Shown: positions 1-9,622, numbered from the stretch's first letter. The stretch is DNA of 64,000 nucleotides from Mesorhizobium loti (GCF_001510895.1 NZ_LPWA01000164.1:122645-186644); one strand, 5' to 3'. The notes: generated by a model from the sequence alone, not told the origin. Numbers and translations are program-made.

Positions 1-37
1 TGATAGAGGGGCTTGGAAGAACATCAGGGAGTGCTCA

Positions 38-1636
38 ATGAAAAAGACAATGACTTTTGCAGCCGCGTTGCTGGCTGCAAGCGTCCTGGGTGGCATGGCC
101 AATGCTAAGACGCTTGTCTATTGTTCGGAAGCGTCGCCGGCCAATTTCGATCCGGGTACGACGACCGGCGGTAACGACTTCGACGCTTCGTCGCGCACGG
201 TCTATTCGCGCCTCGTCGAGTTCAAGCATGGCGGCACCGAGATCGAGCCCGGCCTCGCCGACAAATGGGAAATCTCCGACGACGGCCTAGTCTATACTTT
301 CCACCTGCATCCGGGCGTGAAGTTCCAGACCACCGACTATTTCAAGCCGACCCGCGACCTCAACGCCGACGATGTCGTCTTCTCCTTCGACCGCCAGTTC
401 AACAAGCAGAATCCGTGGAACGGTGACAAATATCTGCCGAACCTGACCTGGGACTACTACACCGGCATGGACATGCCGAAATATGTCGCCAAGTGGGAGA
501 AGGTCGACGACCTCACCGTCAAGCTGACGCTGACCGAGCCGAACGCGCCGATGCTGGCCAATCTCGGCATGGACTTCGCCTCGATCGTCTCGAAGGAATA
601 TGCCGACCAGCTCCAGAAGGACGGCAAGATGGCCGACTTCTCGACCAAGCCGATCGGCACCGGTCCCTTCCAGTTCGTCGACTATCAGCTGGATTCGGTC
701 ATCCGCTATGCGGCGAACCCCGATTACTTCAAGGGCAAGGAGAAGATCGACGATCTCGTCTTCGCCATCACGCCCGACGCGACCGCTCGTACCCAGAAGG
801 TGCTGGCCGGCGAATGCGATGTGGCACCCTATCCGAACCCGGCCGATCTCGCGACGATCAAGGCCAACAAGGACGTCACCCTGCTCGATCAGGCCGGCCT
901 CAACATCGGCTACATGAGCTACAACACGACGATCCCGCCGCTCGACAAGCCCGAGGTTCGGCATGCGCTCAACCAGGCGATCGACCGGGAGGCGCTGATC
1001 AAGGCGCTGTTCCAGGACGCAGGTGCCACGCCGGCCCAGAACCTGATCCCGCCGACCATGTGGTCGTGGAACAAGGACGTGAAGTTCGATTCCTATGATC
1101 CGGAGGCGGCCAAGAAGGTGCTGGCCGATGCCGGGCTGAAGGAAATCCAGCTCTGGGCTTCCGACCGCGTTCGTCCGTACAATCCGAACTTTCAGCGCGC
1201 GGCCGAGCTGATCCAGGCCGACTGGGCCAAGGTCGGCGTCAAGGCGGAGATCGTCAACTACGAGTGGACCAAGTATCGCGCGGAGGGCAAGAAGAAGGAT
1301 CGTCCGGGCGCGTTCCAGGTCGGCTGGACCGGCGACAACGGCGATCCGGACAACTTCTTCGCCACCCTCTTCGCCTGCTCGGCCATCGGCGTCTCGAACT
1401 ACTCCAGCTGGTGCGACAAGGACTTCGAGGACCTGATCCAGAAGGCCAAGAAGACCAGCGACCAGGGCGAGCGCACCAAGCTCTATGAGCAGGCGCAGGA
1501 GATTTTTGCCAAGCAGGCCCCTGCCTTCCTGCTGGCGCACAGCCAAGTCTACTCGGTCGTTCGCAACAACGTCACCGGCTACAAGATGGACCCGCTCGGC
1601 ATTCACCGCTTCGACGGCGTTGACAAGTCCGAGTAA
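38..1636 (+). CDS. dppA: Dipeptide ABC transporter, periplasmic substrate-binding protein DppA
   Basis: A 532-residue SBP_bac_5 family protein that captures dipeptides in the periplasm for the permease encoded just downstream. A Sec signal peptide occupies about residues 1-23 and ends ANA. The mature protein opens KTLVYCSEASP and carries ADDVVFSFDRQ, KPIGTGPFQF, NLIPPTMW and GWTGDNGDPDNFF, which closely track enterobacterial DppA as I remember it. A GGGAGTG ribosome site precedes the ATG. It is the first gene of dppABCDF; the promoter lies outside the window. In some bacteria DppA also takes haem or 5-aminolevulinate, so dipeptide is the most likely but not the only substrate. Confidence 0.93.
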   Translation: MKKTMTFAAALLAASVLGGMANAKTLVYCSEASPANFDPGTTTGGNDFDASSRTVYSRLVEFKHGGTEIEPGLADKWEISDDGLVYTFHLHPGVKFQTTDYFKPTRDLNADDVVFSFDRQFNKQNPWNGDKYLPNLTWDYYTGMDMPKYVAKWEKVDDLTVKLTLTEPNAPMLANLGMDFASIVSKEYADQLQKDGKMADFSTKPIGTGPFQFVDYQLDSVIRYAANPDYFKGKEKIDDLVFAITPDATARTQKVLAGECDVAPYPNPADLATIKANKDVTLLDQAGLNIGYMSYNTTIPPLDKPEVRHALNQAIDREALIKALFQDAGATPAQNLIPPTMWSWNKDVKFDSYDPEAAKKVLADAGLKEIQLWASDRVRPYNPNFQRAAELIQADWAKVGVKAEIVNYEWTKYRAEGKKKDRPGAFQVGWTGDNGDPDNFFATLFACSAIGVSNYSSWCDKDFEDLIQKAKKTSDQGERTKLYEQAQEIFAKQAPAFLLAHSQVYSVVRNNVTGYKMDPLGIHRFDGVDKSE

Positions 1637-1681
1637 TATTTGCGAACGGGGCGGCGCAATCATGCGCCGCCCCACTTCACG

Positions 1682-2689
1682 ATGCTTAGATATCTTCTCA
1701 ACAAAATCGCACTTCTGATCCCGACCCTCGTCGGCATCACCATCTGCGCCTTCGCCTTCGTCCGGCTGCTGCCTGGCGATCCGATCCTGGCCATGGCCGG
1801 CGAGCATGGCGTATCGCCAGCACGCTACGAAGAGCTCAAGGAACAGTTCGGCTATAACCTGCCGATCTGGGAGCAGTACGCGCGCTATGTCGGCGAGGTC
1901 GCCACCGGCGATTTCGGCGTGTCCATCTCGTCCAAGCGCCCGGTGATGGAAGAGTTCAAGACGCTCTTCCCGGCAACGCTGGAACTGTCCTTCTTCGCCA
2001 TGATCTTCGCCATGGTGATCGGCATCCCGGCCGGCATATTCGCGGCCGTCAAGCGCGGCTCCTGGTTCGACCAGTCGCTGATGGGCACCGCGCTCGTCGG
2101 CTATTCGATGCCGATCTTCTGGTGGGGCCTGCTGCTCATCATCTTCTTTTCCGGCTATCTCGGCTGGACGCCGGTTTCGGGCCGCATCGGCCTGCAGTTC
2201 TTCCTGAAGCCGATCACCGGCTTCATGACCATCGACAGCATCCTCTACGGCAAATGGGACGCGCTGCGCTCGGCGCTCAGCCATCTCGTCCTGCCGTCGA
2301 TCGTGCTCGGCACCATCCCGCTGGCGGTGATCGCGCGCCAGACGCGCTCGGCCATGCTCGAGGTTCTCGGCGAGGACTATGTCCGCACTGCCCGCGCCAA
2401 GGGCCTTTCCGCCGCACGCGTCATCGGCGTGCATGCTCTTCGCAACGCGTTGATTCCGGTGGTCACCACAATCGGCCTGCAGGTCGGCACGCTGCTCGCC
2501 GGCGCCATCCTCACCGAAACCATCTTCGCCTGGCCGGGCATCGGCAAGTGGATGGTCGATTCCATCTTCAAGCGCGACTATGTCGTCGTGCAGTCAGGTC
2601 TGCTTTTGATCGCTCTCATCGTCATGGCCGTGAACCTCATCGTCGACGTGCTCTACGCCGTCATCAACCCGCGCATCAGGGCCGCGTGA
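1682..2689 (+). CDS. dppB: Dipeptide ABC transporter permease DppB
   Basis: Inner-membrane permease of 335 residues, the first of the two channel subunits. It starts MLRYLLNKIALLIPTLVG, the typical first membrane helix of the DppB/OppB family, and the EAA loop RTARAKGLSAARVIGVHALRNA, which docks the ATPases, lies in the second half. The open frame reaches back to a TTG at 1640, but the ATG at 1682 gives the family's normal N terminus and removes an arginine-rich unconserved leader. The stop codon overlaps the dppC start as TGATG, indicating translational coupling. Confidence 0.92.
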   Translation: MLRYLLNKIALLIPTLVGITICAFAFVRLLPGDPILAMAGEHGVSPARYEELKEQFGYNLPIWEQYARYVGEVATGDFGVSISSKRPVMEEFKTLFPATLELSFFAMIFAMVIGIPAGIFAAVKRGSWFDQSLMGTALVGYSMPIFWWGLLLIIFFSGYLGWTPVSGRIGLQFFLKPITGFMTIDSILYGKWDALRSALSHLVLPSIVLGTIPLAVIARQTRSAMLEVLGEDYVRTARAKGLSAARVIGVHALRNALIPVVTTIGLQVGTLLAGAILTETIFAWPGIGKWMVDSIFKRDYVVVQSGLLLIALIVMAVNLIVDVLYAVINPRIRAA

Positions 2690-3600
2690 TGAGCCAGTCA
2701 ACCGAAATCGCCCCCATGGCCGCCGGCAGCCCGGACCGCCTGACCGGGTTCAAGACCTTCTGGCATTATTTCTCGGTGAACCGCGGCGCCGTCATCGGCC
2801 TCTTCGTCTTCATCCTGCTGGTGCTGGCCGCGCTCTTTGCGCCGCTGCTTGCGCCCTACGCGCCCGACGTGCAGGACAAGACCGCGTTCCTGAGGCCGCC
2901 GGCCTGGCAGGCGGGCGGCAGCACCCAATATCTGCTTGGCACCGATCCGGTCGGCCGCGACATCCTTTCGCGCCTGCTCTACGGCGCGCGATTCTCGCTG
3001 CTGATCGGCGCGGTGGTGGTCACGTTGGCTCTGACCGGCGGCATCACGCTCGGCCTGCTGGCCGGCTATTTCCGCGGCTGGGTCGATGTCGCGATCATGC
3101 GCGTCATGGACCTGATCCTCGCCTTCCCGTCGCTGCTCTTGGCGCTGGTGCTGGTTACCATCCTCGGTCCTGGCCTGTTCAATGCGATGCTGGCGATCTC
3201 GCTGGTGCTGCAGCCGCATTTCGCCCGCCTGGTGCGCGCCGCCGTCATGGCGGAGAAGAGCCGTGAATATGTCGTGGCGGCCAAGGTCGCCGGCGCCGGA
3301 CATCTGCGCCTCATGCTCGCCACCATCCTGCCGAACTGCCTGGCGCCGCTGATCGTCCAGGGCACGCTGTCCTTCTCGAACGCCATCCTGGAAGCTGCAG
3401 CCCTTGGCTTCCTCGGCCTCGGCGCGCAGCCGCCGACGCCGGAATGGGGCACTATGCTTGCCTCGGCGCGCGAATTCATCCTGCGCGCCTGGTGGGTGGT
3501 GACCTTCCCGGGCCTCGCCATCCTGATCACCGTGCTCGCCATCAACCTGATCGGCGACGGCCTGCGCGACGCCCTCGATCCCAAGCTCAGGAGGTCGTGA
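2689..3600 (+). CDS. dppC: Dipeptide ABC transporter permease DppC
   Basis: Second permease subunit, 303 residues. It has an N-terminal cytoplasmic segment followed by a hydrophobic helix (about residues 35-55), the family sequence LLGTDPVGRDILSRLLYG, and the EAA loop around AAKVAGAGHLRLMLATILPN. The start is the ATG overlapping the dppB stop (TGATG); the frame is open further upstream, but only as a shadow over dppB. The stop again overlaps the next start, so B, C and D are translated as a coupled series. Confidence 0.92.
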   Translation: MSQSTEIAPMAAGSPDRLTGFKTFWHYFSVNRGAVIGLFVFILLVLAALFAPLLAPYAPDVQDKTAFLRPPAWQAGGSTQYLLGTDPVGRDILSRLLYGARFSLLIGAVVVTLALTGGITLGLLAGYFRGWVDVAIMRVMDLILAFPSLLLALVLVTILGPGLFNAMLAISLVLQPHFARLVRAAVMAEKSREYVVAAKVAGAGHLRLMLATILPNCLAPLIVQGTLSFSNAILEAAALGFLGLGAQPPTPEWGTMLASAREFILRAWWVVTFPGLAILITVLAINLIGDGLRDALDPKLRRS

Positions 3601-4451
3601 TGGCATTGCTCGACATCCAGAACCTCGTCGTCGAGTTCCAGACCGCGTCCGGGCCGTTCCGCGCCGTCGATGGCGTGTCGCTTCATGTCGACGAGCGCGA
3701 GGTGCTCGCCATCGTCGGCGAATCCGGCTCCGGCAAGTCGGTGTCGATGCTGGCGGTGATGGGCCTTTTGCCATGGACCGCGACCATCACTGCCGACCGC
3801 ATGAGCTTCGGCGGCCGCGATCTCCTGAAGATGAGCCCGGCCGAGCGCCGCAAGATCGTTGGCAAGGACATGTCGATGATCTTCCAGGAGCCGATGGCCA
3901 GCCTCAATCCCTGCTTCACCGTCGGCTTCCAGATCGAGGAGGTGCTGCGCTTTCATATGGGCATGGACCGCGCGCAGCGCCGAGCCCGCGCCATCGAGCT
4001 CTTGAAACAGGTCGGCATTCCCGAACCGGCCGAGAGGCTGAACTCCTTTCCGCATCAGATGTCGGGCGGCCAGTGCCAGCGCGTCATGATCGCCATCGCC
4101 ATTGCCTGCAATCCGAAGCTCCTGATCGCCGACGAGCCGACCACAGCGCTCGACGTCACCATCCAGAAGCAGATCCTCGATCTTCTGGTCTCGCTGCAGG
4201 CCAAATACGGCATGGGCCTGATTATGATCACCCACAATATGGGCGTGGTGGCCGAGACCGCCGACCGTGTCATCGTTCAGTACAAGGGCCGCAAGATGGA
4301 AGAGGCCGACGTGCTGTCGCTCTTTGAATCGCCAAAGAGCAACTACACGCGCGCGCTGCTGTCGGCGCTGCCGGAGAACGCCGTCGGCGACCGCCTGCCG
4401 ACCGTCTCCGACATGCTGTTCGAGCCGGCGCCCTCGGGAGCTAGTGCATGA
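3600..4451 (+). CDS. dppD: Dipeptide ABC transporter ATPase DppD
   Basis: ATP-binding subunit of 283 residues acting on the cytoplasmic face. Walker A is GESGSGKS at about residues 40-47, the signature is SGGQCQR (a cysteine in the usually basic or variable position), Walker B is LLIADEPTTALD and the switch histidine is in ITHNMG. A perfect AGGAGGT Shine-Dalgarno is embedded in the end of dppC just before the ATG. The C-terminal extension after the core domain is the oligopeptide/dipeptide type. It works as a heterodimer with DppF. Confidence 0.92.
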   Translation: MALLDIQNLVVEFQTASGPFRAVDGVSLHVDEREVLAIVGESGSGKSVSMLAVMGLLPWTATITADRMSFGGRDLLKMSPAERRKIVGKDMSMIFQEPMASLNPCFTVGFQIEEVLRFHMGMDRAQRRARAIELLKQVGIPEPAERLNSFPHQMSGGQCQRVMIAIAIACNPKLLIADEPTTALDVTIQKQILDLLVSLQAKYGMGLIMITHNMGVVAETADRVIVQYKGRKMEEADVLSLFESPKSNYTRALLSALPENAVGDRLPTVSDMLFEPAPSGASA

Positions 4452-4464
4452 CCGGAGCCGGCGC

Positions 4465-5289
4465 ATGACCAAGGTTGTCGAAGGCAAGAACATCAAACGC
4501 GACTACCATGTCGGCGGCGGCCTGTTCCGCCCGGCGCGCACGGTGCATGCGGTGAAGGGCGTCTCGTTCAGCGTCGAAAAGGGCAAGACGCTTGCCATCG
4601 TCGGCGAGAGCGGCTGCGGCAAGTCCACGCTCGCCCGCATCATCACGCTGATCGATCCGGCGACGGCCGGGGAGCTGTTCATCGACGGCAACAAGGTCGA
4701 TATCGCCAAGGACGGGCTGACCAAGGAGATGCGCCGCAAGGTGCAGATCGTCTTCCAGAACCCTTACGGATCGCTCAACCCGCGCCAGAAGATCGGCGAC
4801 GTGCTCGGCGAGCCGCTGCTCATCAATACCGACAAGCCGGCCGAGGAGCGCCGCGACTTGGCGATGAAGATGCTGAAGAAGGTCGGCCTCGGACCGGAGC
4901 ATTACAATCGCTACCCGCACATGTTCTCGGGCGGTCAGCGCCAGCGCATCGCGATCGCTCGCGCGCTGATGCTGAACCCCAGCCTGCTGGTGCTGGACGA
5001 GCCGGTCTCGGCACTCGACCTTTCCGTGCAGGCGCAGGTGCTCAACCTGCTCGCCGACCTGCAGGACGAGTTCAAGCTGACCTATGTCTTCATCAGCCAC
5101 GATCTGTCGGTGGTGCGCTACATCGCCGACGAGGTGATGGTGATGTATTTCGGCGAAGCGGTCGAATACGGTCCGCGCGATGAAGTCTTCTCCAACCCTC
5201 AGCACAGCTATACCAAGACCTTGTTCGCCGCGACGCCGCGCGCCGACATCGCCTCGATCAAGGCCAGGCTGGCTAAGAAGGCGGCCTGA
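4465..5289 (+). CDS. dppF: Dipeptide ABC transporter ATPase DppF
   Basis: Second ATPase, 274 residues, starting MTKVVEGKNIKRDYHVGG, 13 bp after dppD. Walker A GESGCGKST, signature FSGGQRQR, Walker B LLVLDEPVSALD and ISHDLSVV are all intact. The open frame continues upstream within dppD, but the ATG at 4465 matches the family N terminus. It is the last gene of the dpp operon; no clear terminator hairpin with a T-run was seen after it. Confidence 0.92.
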   Translation: MTKVVEGKNIKRDYHVGGGLFRPARTVHAVKGVSFSVEKGKTLAIVGESGCGKSTLARIITLIDPATAGELFIDGNKVDIAKDGLTKEMRRKVQIVFQNPYGSLNPRQKIGDVLGEPLLINTDKPAEERRDLAMKMLKKVGLGPEHYNRYPHMFSGGQRQRIAIARALMLNPSLLVLDEPVSALDLSVQAQVLNLLADLQDEFKLTYVFISHDLSVVRYIADEVMVMYFGEAVEYGPRDEVFSNPQHSYTKTLFAATPRADIASIKARLAKKAA

Positions 5290-5346
5290 CGCCGGTCGTC
5301 CTGGGGGGCAGGAGACACTTGGAATTACGACGGATAGGCCGCGATC

Positions 5347-5372
5347 CTTCGCGCCCCCCTCTGTCCTGCCGG
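5347..5372. repeat. Single arm of the palindromic intergenic element
   Basis: The sequence CGCCCCCCTCTGTCCTGCCG is the terminal arm of the roughly 160-bp element seen complete at 12254, 25440, 34036 and 43224. Here only one arm is present and the sequence diverges immediately after CCGG, so this is a decayed or solo copy. The rest of the 204-bp gap between dppF and the convergent aminotransferase gene shows nothing else recognisable. Confidence 0.6.
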
Positions 5373-5493
5373 CATTCCGGAATTCCTTCGCCGCGTTGCG
5401 TCGTCTCAGGATGACGACCCTGGAGTAGCCGCGCGCCTTACCTTCCCCCTATGAGGAGGGTTGGGTCGAAGAGGTAAGATCTCGACCCTTCGA

Positions 5494-6774
5494 TCATGCC
5501 AGCCTGGCGACAATCGCCCGCAGCGCTTCGCCGAAGCGGTGCACCTCTTCCACAGTGTTGTAGTGCACCAGCGAGGCGCGGATGGCGCCGCTGTCCATCG
5601 ACAGGTTGAGCCGCTTCATCAGCCGCGGCGCGTACATGTGGCCGTCGCGGATGCCGATCTGCATCGCGGCCATCTCCTCGACGATTCTTTGCGGTGAGAG
5701 CTTGCCGATGTTGAAGCAGAAGGTCGGCACGCGATCATGGATGCGCGCTTCGTCGGCAACGCCGTAGATCGTCGCCCCGCAATCCTTCAGCACCTTCATC
5801 ATCTCGCGCGCCAGCATCAGCTCGTAGTCGCGGATGGCGTTCATGCCGGCGACTATGTTGTCGCGGCGCGACCGATTGTTCTGGGCTAAGAAATTGCGGC
5901 CAACCGATTCCAGATAGCGCACCGCGGCGTCCATGCCGGATACGTTCTCATAGATGAAGGTGCCGGCTTCTACCTTGTAGGGCGGCTCGTCGGGGATGAA
6001 GTCTTCGCGGAAGGTGGGCAGTCGCTTCAGCGTTTCGAAGCGACCCCAGAGGAAGCCCATATGCGGCGAGAAATTCTTGTAGCCGGAGCAGACCAGGTAG
6101 TCGCAGTCCCAGGCCTGCACGTCGATCAGCGCGTGCGGGCCGTAATGCACGCAGTCGAGGAACACTTCGGCGCCGGCCGCATGTGCGATCCCGGCGACGG
6201 AAGCGACATCGACGATCGAGCCGATCGAGTGCGCCGTCACCGTGCAGGCGACGAGCCGGGTGCGATCCGAGACCAATGGTTTCAGGTCGTCGACATGGAG
6301 ATTGCCGTCCTCGCGCATGCGCCACCATTTGAACTTGGCGCCGGCCTGCTCCAGCGCCAGCCAGGTGGCGATGTTGGCGTCGTGATCCATGTCGGTGATG
6401 ACGATCTCGTCACGCTCCTGAAGCATCTGGCCGATGCCGAGGCTGACCAGGCGCATGAACGAGGTGGCGTTCATGCCGAAGCAGATTTCGGATGGGCTGT
6501 AGGCATTGATCAACAGCGCCACGCTTTCGCGCGCCTCGGCCACCGACTGGTCGACGGTGACGCTGCGGCCATAGCGGCCGCCGCGCTGCACATTGTGCCC
6601 GACCAGATGGTTGGTGACGGCGTCGAGCACGCTTTGCGGGATCTGCGCGCCGGCGGCGTTGTCCATGAAGATGAAGTCGCCGGCCTGGCGGAGCGCCGGA
6701 AACATGGCGCGGATTTTCTCGACCGGGAACGCAGCGGCGCTCTCCTGCGCTTTCGAAACATGGTGCTGGTTCAC
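5494..6774 (-). CDS. Class V aminotransferase / cysteine-desulfurase-like PLP enzyme
   Basis: A fold-type I PLP enzyme of 426 residues, resembling the cysteine desulfurase-like subgroup whose substrate is generally unknown. PLP-contacting features are visible: DMDHDANI near residue 130, FLDCVHYGPH near 205-214 (Asp stacking position) and the Schiff-base lysine in CSGYKNFSPH (about K233). It is the last gene of a minus-strand run with an amino-acid type permease (41 bp upstream), a binding protein and a second class V enzyme. The context argues for catabolism of an imported amino acid or amine rather than Fe-S assembly, because no suf/isc genes are near. Confidence 0.75.
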   Translation of the reverse strand: MNQHHVSKAQESAAAFPVEKIRAMFPALRQAGDFIFMDNAAGAQIPQSVLDAVTNHLVGHNVQRGGRYGRSVTVDQSVAEARESVALLINAYSPSEICFGMNATSFMRLVSLGIGQMLQERDEIVITDMDHDANIATWLALEQAGAKFKWWRMREDGNLHVDDLKPLVSDRTRLVACTVTAHSIGSIVDVASVAGIAHAAGAEVFLDCVHYGPHALIDVQAWDCDYLVCSGYKNFSPHMGFLWGRFETLKRLPTFREDFIPDEPPYKVEAGTFIYENVSGMDAAVRYLESVGRNFLAQNNRSRRDNIVAGMNAIRDYELMLAREMMKVLKDCGATIYGVADEARIHDRVPTFCFNIGKLSPQRIVEEMAAMQIGIRDGHMYAPRLMKRLNLSMDSGAIRASLVHYNTVEEVHRFGEALRAIVARLA

Positions 6775-6815
6775 GGGAGTTCTCCTTCAGGTCATCGATG
6801 TCATTCGAGGGGGGA

Positions 6816-7493
6816 TTAGTGTGCGCCGGACCGGGCCTTTGCGCGCTCTTCGAGGTAGCCGACCAGCCGCACCAGCGGCCACAGGAAGGCGAGATAGATG
6901 ATCGCCGCGCCGATCAGCGGCGTCGGATTGGCCATCAGTGCCTGCGCGTCGGTCGCCTGCTTCAGGAGGTCGGGCATCGCCACGACCGAGGCGAGCGCGG
7001 TGTCCTTGAACACCGAGACGCAGTTGCTGGTGAGCGGCGGGATGACGATGCGGATCGCCTGCGGCAGCACCACCTTGCGCATGGCGACCCAGAAGGGCAG
7101 GCCGAGCGCGGCCGCCGCCTCGAACTGGCCCTTCGGAATGTTCTCGATGCCGGCGCGGCAGACTTCCGCCGTGAAGGCGGCCAGCACCAGCGACAGTGCA
7201 AGGGCGGCCGAGACGAAGGACGACAGGCGGATGCCAATGAAGGGCAGGGCGTAGTAGATCAGGATCAGCACCACCAGGATCGGCAGCGCGCGGAACATGT
7301 CGATGTAAAGGATCGCCAGCCGCTTGAGCGGCTTTGGCGCATAGAGCCGCACCAGGCAGATCGCCAGCCCGGCAATGGTGCCGAAGACGATCGCGGCGCA
7401 GCCGAGCAGGATGGTGTTGCCGAGCCCCCGGATGAGGATCGGAAACGATCGGACCAGGATGCCCCAGTTGAAGAAGGTGTCGATCAGTTCCAT
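6816..7493 (-). CDS. Polar amino acid ABC transporter permease (His/Glu/Gln family)
   Basis: Inner-membrane permease of 225 residues beginning MELIDTFFNWGILVRS, with the family loop AAALGLPFWVAMRKVVLPQAIR, where the ATPase docks. The open frame goes back to 7535, but the ATG at 7493 has GGGTGAG upstream and matches the family start. Such permeases act as homo- or heterodimers. Only one permease gene is present and there is no ATPase gene in the cluster, so an ATPase must come from elsewhere. It lies about 100 bp downstream of its binding protein. Confidence 0.88.
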   Translation of the reverse strand: MELIDTFFNWGILVRSFPILIRGLGNTILLGCAAIVFGTIAGLAICLVRLYAPKPLKRLAILYIDMFRALPILVVLILIYYALPFIGIRLSSFVSAALALSLVLAAFTAEVCRAGIENIPKGQFEAAAALGLPFWVAMRKVVLPQAIRIVIPPLTSNCVSVFKDTALASVVAMPDLLKQATDAQALMANPTPLIGAAIIYLAFLWPLVRLVGYLEERAKARSGAH

Positions 7494-7597
7494 CGGCTCA
7501 CCCGCGAGACAAGCCCGCTCTGTTGGCGGACCCAAATGGTCGAAGCGAGAGCGTCAGCTGTTGCTGCCGCTCTCGTCGAAGTTTGTGATTAGCCGGC

Positions 7598-8383
7598 TTA
7601 TTGCGGGATCGGTCCCGGTGTCACCGTGCTGGTTCCGGCTTCCGGATCGACGCCGAACCACTTCTTGTGGATCGCCGCCATCGTGCCGTCCTTCTTCATT
7701 TCGCTGATGGCGTCGTTGACCTTTTCCAGCAGCGGATGGCCCTTCTTGGTCATCATCGCGAAGCGCTCGCCGGTCGGGATGCGCACCAGGATCTTCAGCG
7801 CCGGCATCTGCTTGATGGCGAACAGGAAGCCGGCGAGCTCGCCGGCGCCGCCGTCGATGCGGCCGTTCTGCACGTCGAGCAAAAGGTCCTGCTGGGCGTT
7901 GTAGCTCTTGGTCTCGGCGACGCCGAGCTTGGCTGCGTTTTCCTTCATATAGGCTTCGCCGGTCGAGCCGGCGATGACGCCGATGGTCTTGCCCTTGAGG
8001 TCGTCGAGCGACTTGATGGTGGAATCGGCCTTGCCGACGATGGTGCCGTCGCTGTCATAATAGGCCTGGGTGAAGCCCTGGTTCTGCAGCCTCTCCTTGG
8101 TCACCGAAATTGACGACACGGCGAAGTCGATGCGGCCCGAAGCGGTCGCCGCGAACAGGGCCTGGAAGCCGAGATCCTGGAATTCGACCTCGGCGCCGAT
8201 GCGCTTGGCGACATCGTTGGCGACGTCGATCTCAAAACCTTCGAAGCCGCCGGAATCGGTCTTGTATTCCCATGGCGGGTTGGCCGGATAGGCGCCCACC
8301 ATGATCTTGTCGGCGAAAGCGGGCGCCGCGAAGGCGACGCCAGCGGCGATGATCACCCCAATCAGTCCTAGACGTTTCAACAT
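7598..8383 (-). CDS. Amino acid ABC transporter substrate-binding protein
   Basis: Periplasmic binding protein of SBP_bac_3 type, 261 residues. A signal peptide of about 25 residues (MLKRLGLIGVIIAAG..., ending AFA) is followed by DKIMVGAYPANPPWEY, then GFEIDVANDVAKRIG, the usual ligand-domain start of this family. The ATG at 8383 is preceded by GAGGGAAG; the longer open frame to 8464 is proline- and arginine-rich and unlikely. It lies between the kynureninase-like gene and the permease gene, so its ligand is probably the substrate of the two PLP enzymes. Confidence 0.88.
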   Translation of the reverse strand: MLKRLGLIGVIIAAGVAFAAPAFADKIMVGAYPANPPWEYKTDSGGFEGFEIDVANDVAKRIGAEVEFQDLGFQALFAATASGRIDFAVSSISVTKERLQNQGFTQAYYDSDGTIVGKADSTIKSLDDLKGKTIGVIAGSTGEAYMKENAAKLGVAETKSYNAQQDLLLDVQNGRIDGGAGELAGFLFAIKQMPALKILVRIPTGERFAMMTKKGHPLLEKVNDAISEMKKDGTMAAIHKKWFGVDPEAGTSTVTPGPIPQ

Positions 8384-8464
8384 CTTGCTTCCCTCTGGTT
8401 CTGTTCCTCTTCCGCTTCTTCCGACGCCCACTCCCGGGCGTCGCAGGCGAGGCGGTGCCTGCAA

Positions 8465-9604
8465 TCAGGATGCTCGGCGATGCCGCAAACCGATATGCTC
8501 CGTGAGCCGCGCGATCAGCACATCGACCGCCGCTTCCGTCGTGACCATGCCCGGCGACAGCCTCAGCGTCGTGCCGCGCGCATCGCAATAAAGCTGATCG
8601 TTGCGCAAAGCGGCTACGATCTTCGCCGGCTCAACGCCTTGCGGCAGGCCGAGCATCACGCTGCCGCCGCGCTCGGCGGCGTCGAGCGGCGAACGGACCG
8701 CCCAGCCATTCTCCAGAGCCGCGCCGATGATGCGTTCGACAAGCGTGGCGTTCTGCGCGCGGATAGCGTCGACACCGGTTTGTTCCACCCACTCCAGCCC
8801 CGGCAGCGAGGCGACGCTTGCCAGGATCGCCGGTGTGCCGTGATCGAAGCGGCGCGCATCGTCGGCGTAGGTGAAGGCATCGAGATCCCAGGAGAACGGA
8901 TTCGGCTGGCTGAACCAGCCGCGCAACTCCGGCCGGCAGGTGGCAAGAAGCTCCGACCCTACTTGCAAGATCCCGGCGCCGGACGACCCGCACAGCCATT
9001 TGAGCGAGGTCGAGACGACGAAATCGACCGGCGTCGCGGCAACCGAAAACGGCGCCACGCCGATGCCTTGCGTGATGTCGACGCCGACGATGCTGCCCAT
9101 GGCACGGCCATGCGCGGCGAGCCGCCCGACATCGCAGCGGTGCGAGGCCGTCGAGGTGACGAAGGTGATGAGCGCGAGCCCGACGTCACCTTGCCAATGG
9201 GCGATGAAATCCTCGTCGCGCACCCAGCTTTCGCCCGGCCTGAGCGGCACGGTGTCGAGCGTGAAGCCGAAACGCTCGGCGAGCCCGGCAAGCAGGAAAT
9301 GCAGGCTTGGAAAACAATCGCCCGCGACCAGCAGCCGCTTTCCCGCCAGACTCTCGGCCGGCAAACCGCCGATCAGGCTGTACAGCGCGACGGTGACATT
9401 CTCGGCGGTGGTGAGCGTGCCCTGCGGTGCCTCGATCAGCCGCGTCCAGGCATCGATGAAGCGTTGCCGCGCGGCCAGCGCGGCCGGCCATTGGCTGTCA
9501 TCTTCGGCCGACCAGATAACGGAAAACTCCGCCAGCGCGGCGGCCATGCGCTCGGCCTTGCCGGGGAAAGTGCCGATCGAATGGTAGAGAAAATATCCGG
9601 ACAT
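8465..9604 (-). CDS. Kynureninase-like class V PLP enzyme
   Basis: PLP enzyme of 379 residues starting MSGYFLYHSIGTFPG. The Schiff-base lysine is in STSLKWLCGSSGAG (about K202) and the PLP-ring Asp in GVDITQGIG (about 175). The overall arrangement is closest to kynureninase/class V aminotransferases, but I do not see enough to claim kynurenine as substrate. A GTG at 9622 also opens the frame; the ATG at 9604 has GAGAGA upstream and leaves the 9623-9642 palindrome outside the coding part. It is the first gene of the minus-strand run leading to the binding protein, permease and second PLP enzyme. Confidence 0.72.
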   Translation of the reverse strand: MSGYFLYHSIGTFPGKAERMAAALAEFSVIWSAEDDSQWPAALAARQRFIDAWTRLIEAPQGTLTTAENVTVALYSLIGGLPAESLAGKRLLVAGDCFPSLHFLLAGLAERFGFTLDTVPLRPGESWVRDEDFIAHWQGDVGLALITFVTSTASHRCDVGRLAAHGRAMGSIVGVDITQGIGVAPFSVAATPVDFVVSTSLKWLCGSSGAGILQVGSELLATCRPELRGWFSQPNPFSWDLDAFTYADDARRFDHGTPAILASVASLPGLEWVEQTGVDAIRAQNATLVERIIGAALENGWAVRSPLDAAERGGSVMLGLPQGVEPAKIVAALRNDQLYCDARGTTLRLSPGMVTTEAAVDVLIARLTEHIGLRHRRAS

Positions 9605-9622
9605 TCGCTGTCTCTCGTTCAC

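Noticed and set aside
287..2434. A 715-codon open frame on the minus strand across dppA and dppB
   Set aside because: Antisense shadow of GC-rich coding DNA; low-complexity Arg/Asp/Gly-rich translation, and dppAB on the plus strand are clearly real. The same applies to other long antisense frames, for example over iorA, yej and dnaX.
5494..6774. Fe-S cluster cysteine desulfurase (SufS/IscS)
   Set aside because: No suf or isc genes nearby; transporter and regulator context point to catabolism, and active-site details fit the desulfurase-like subgroup only.
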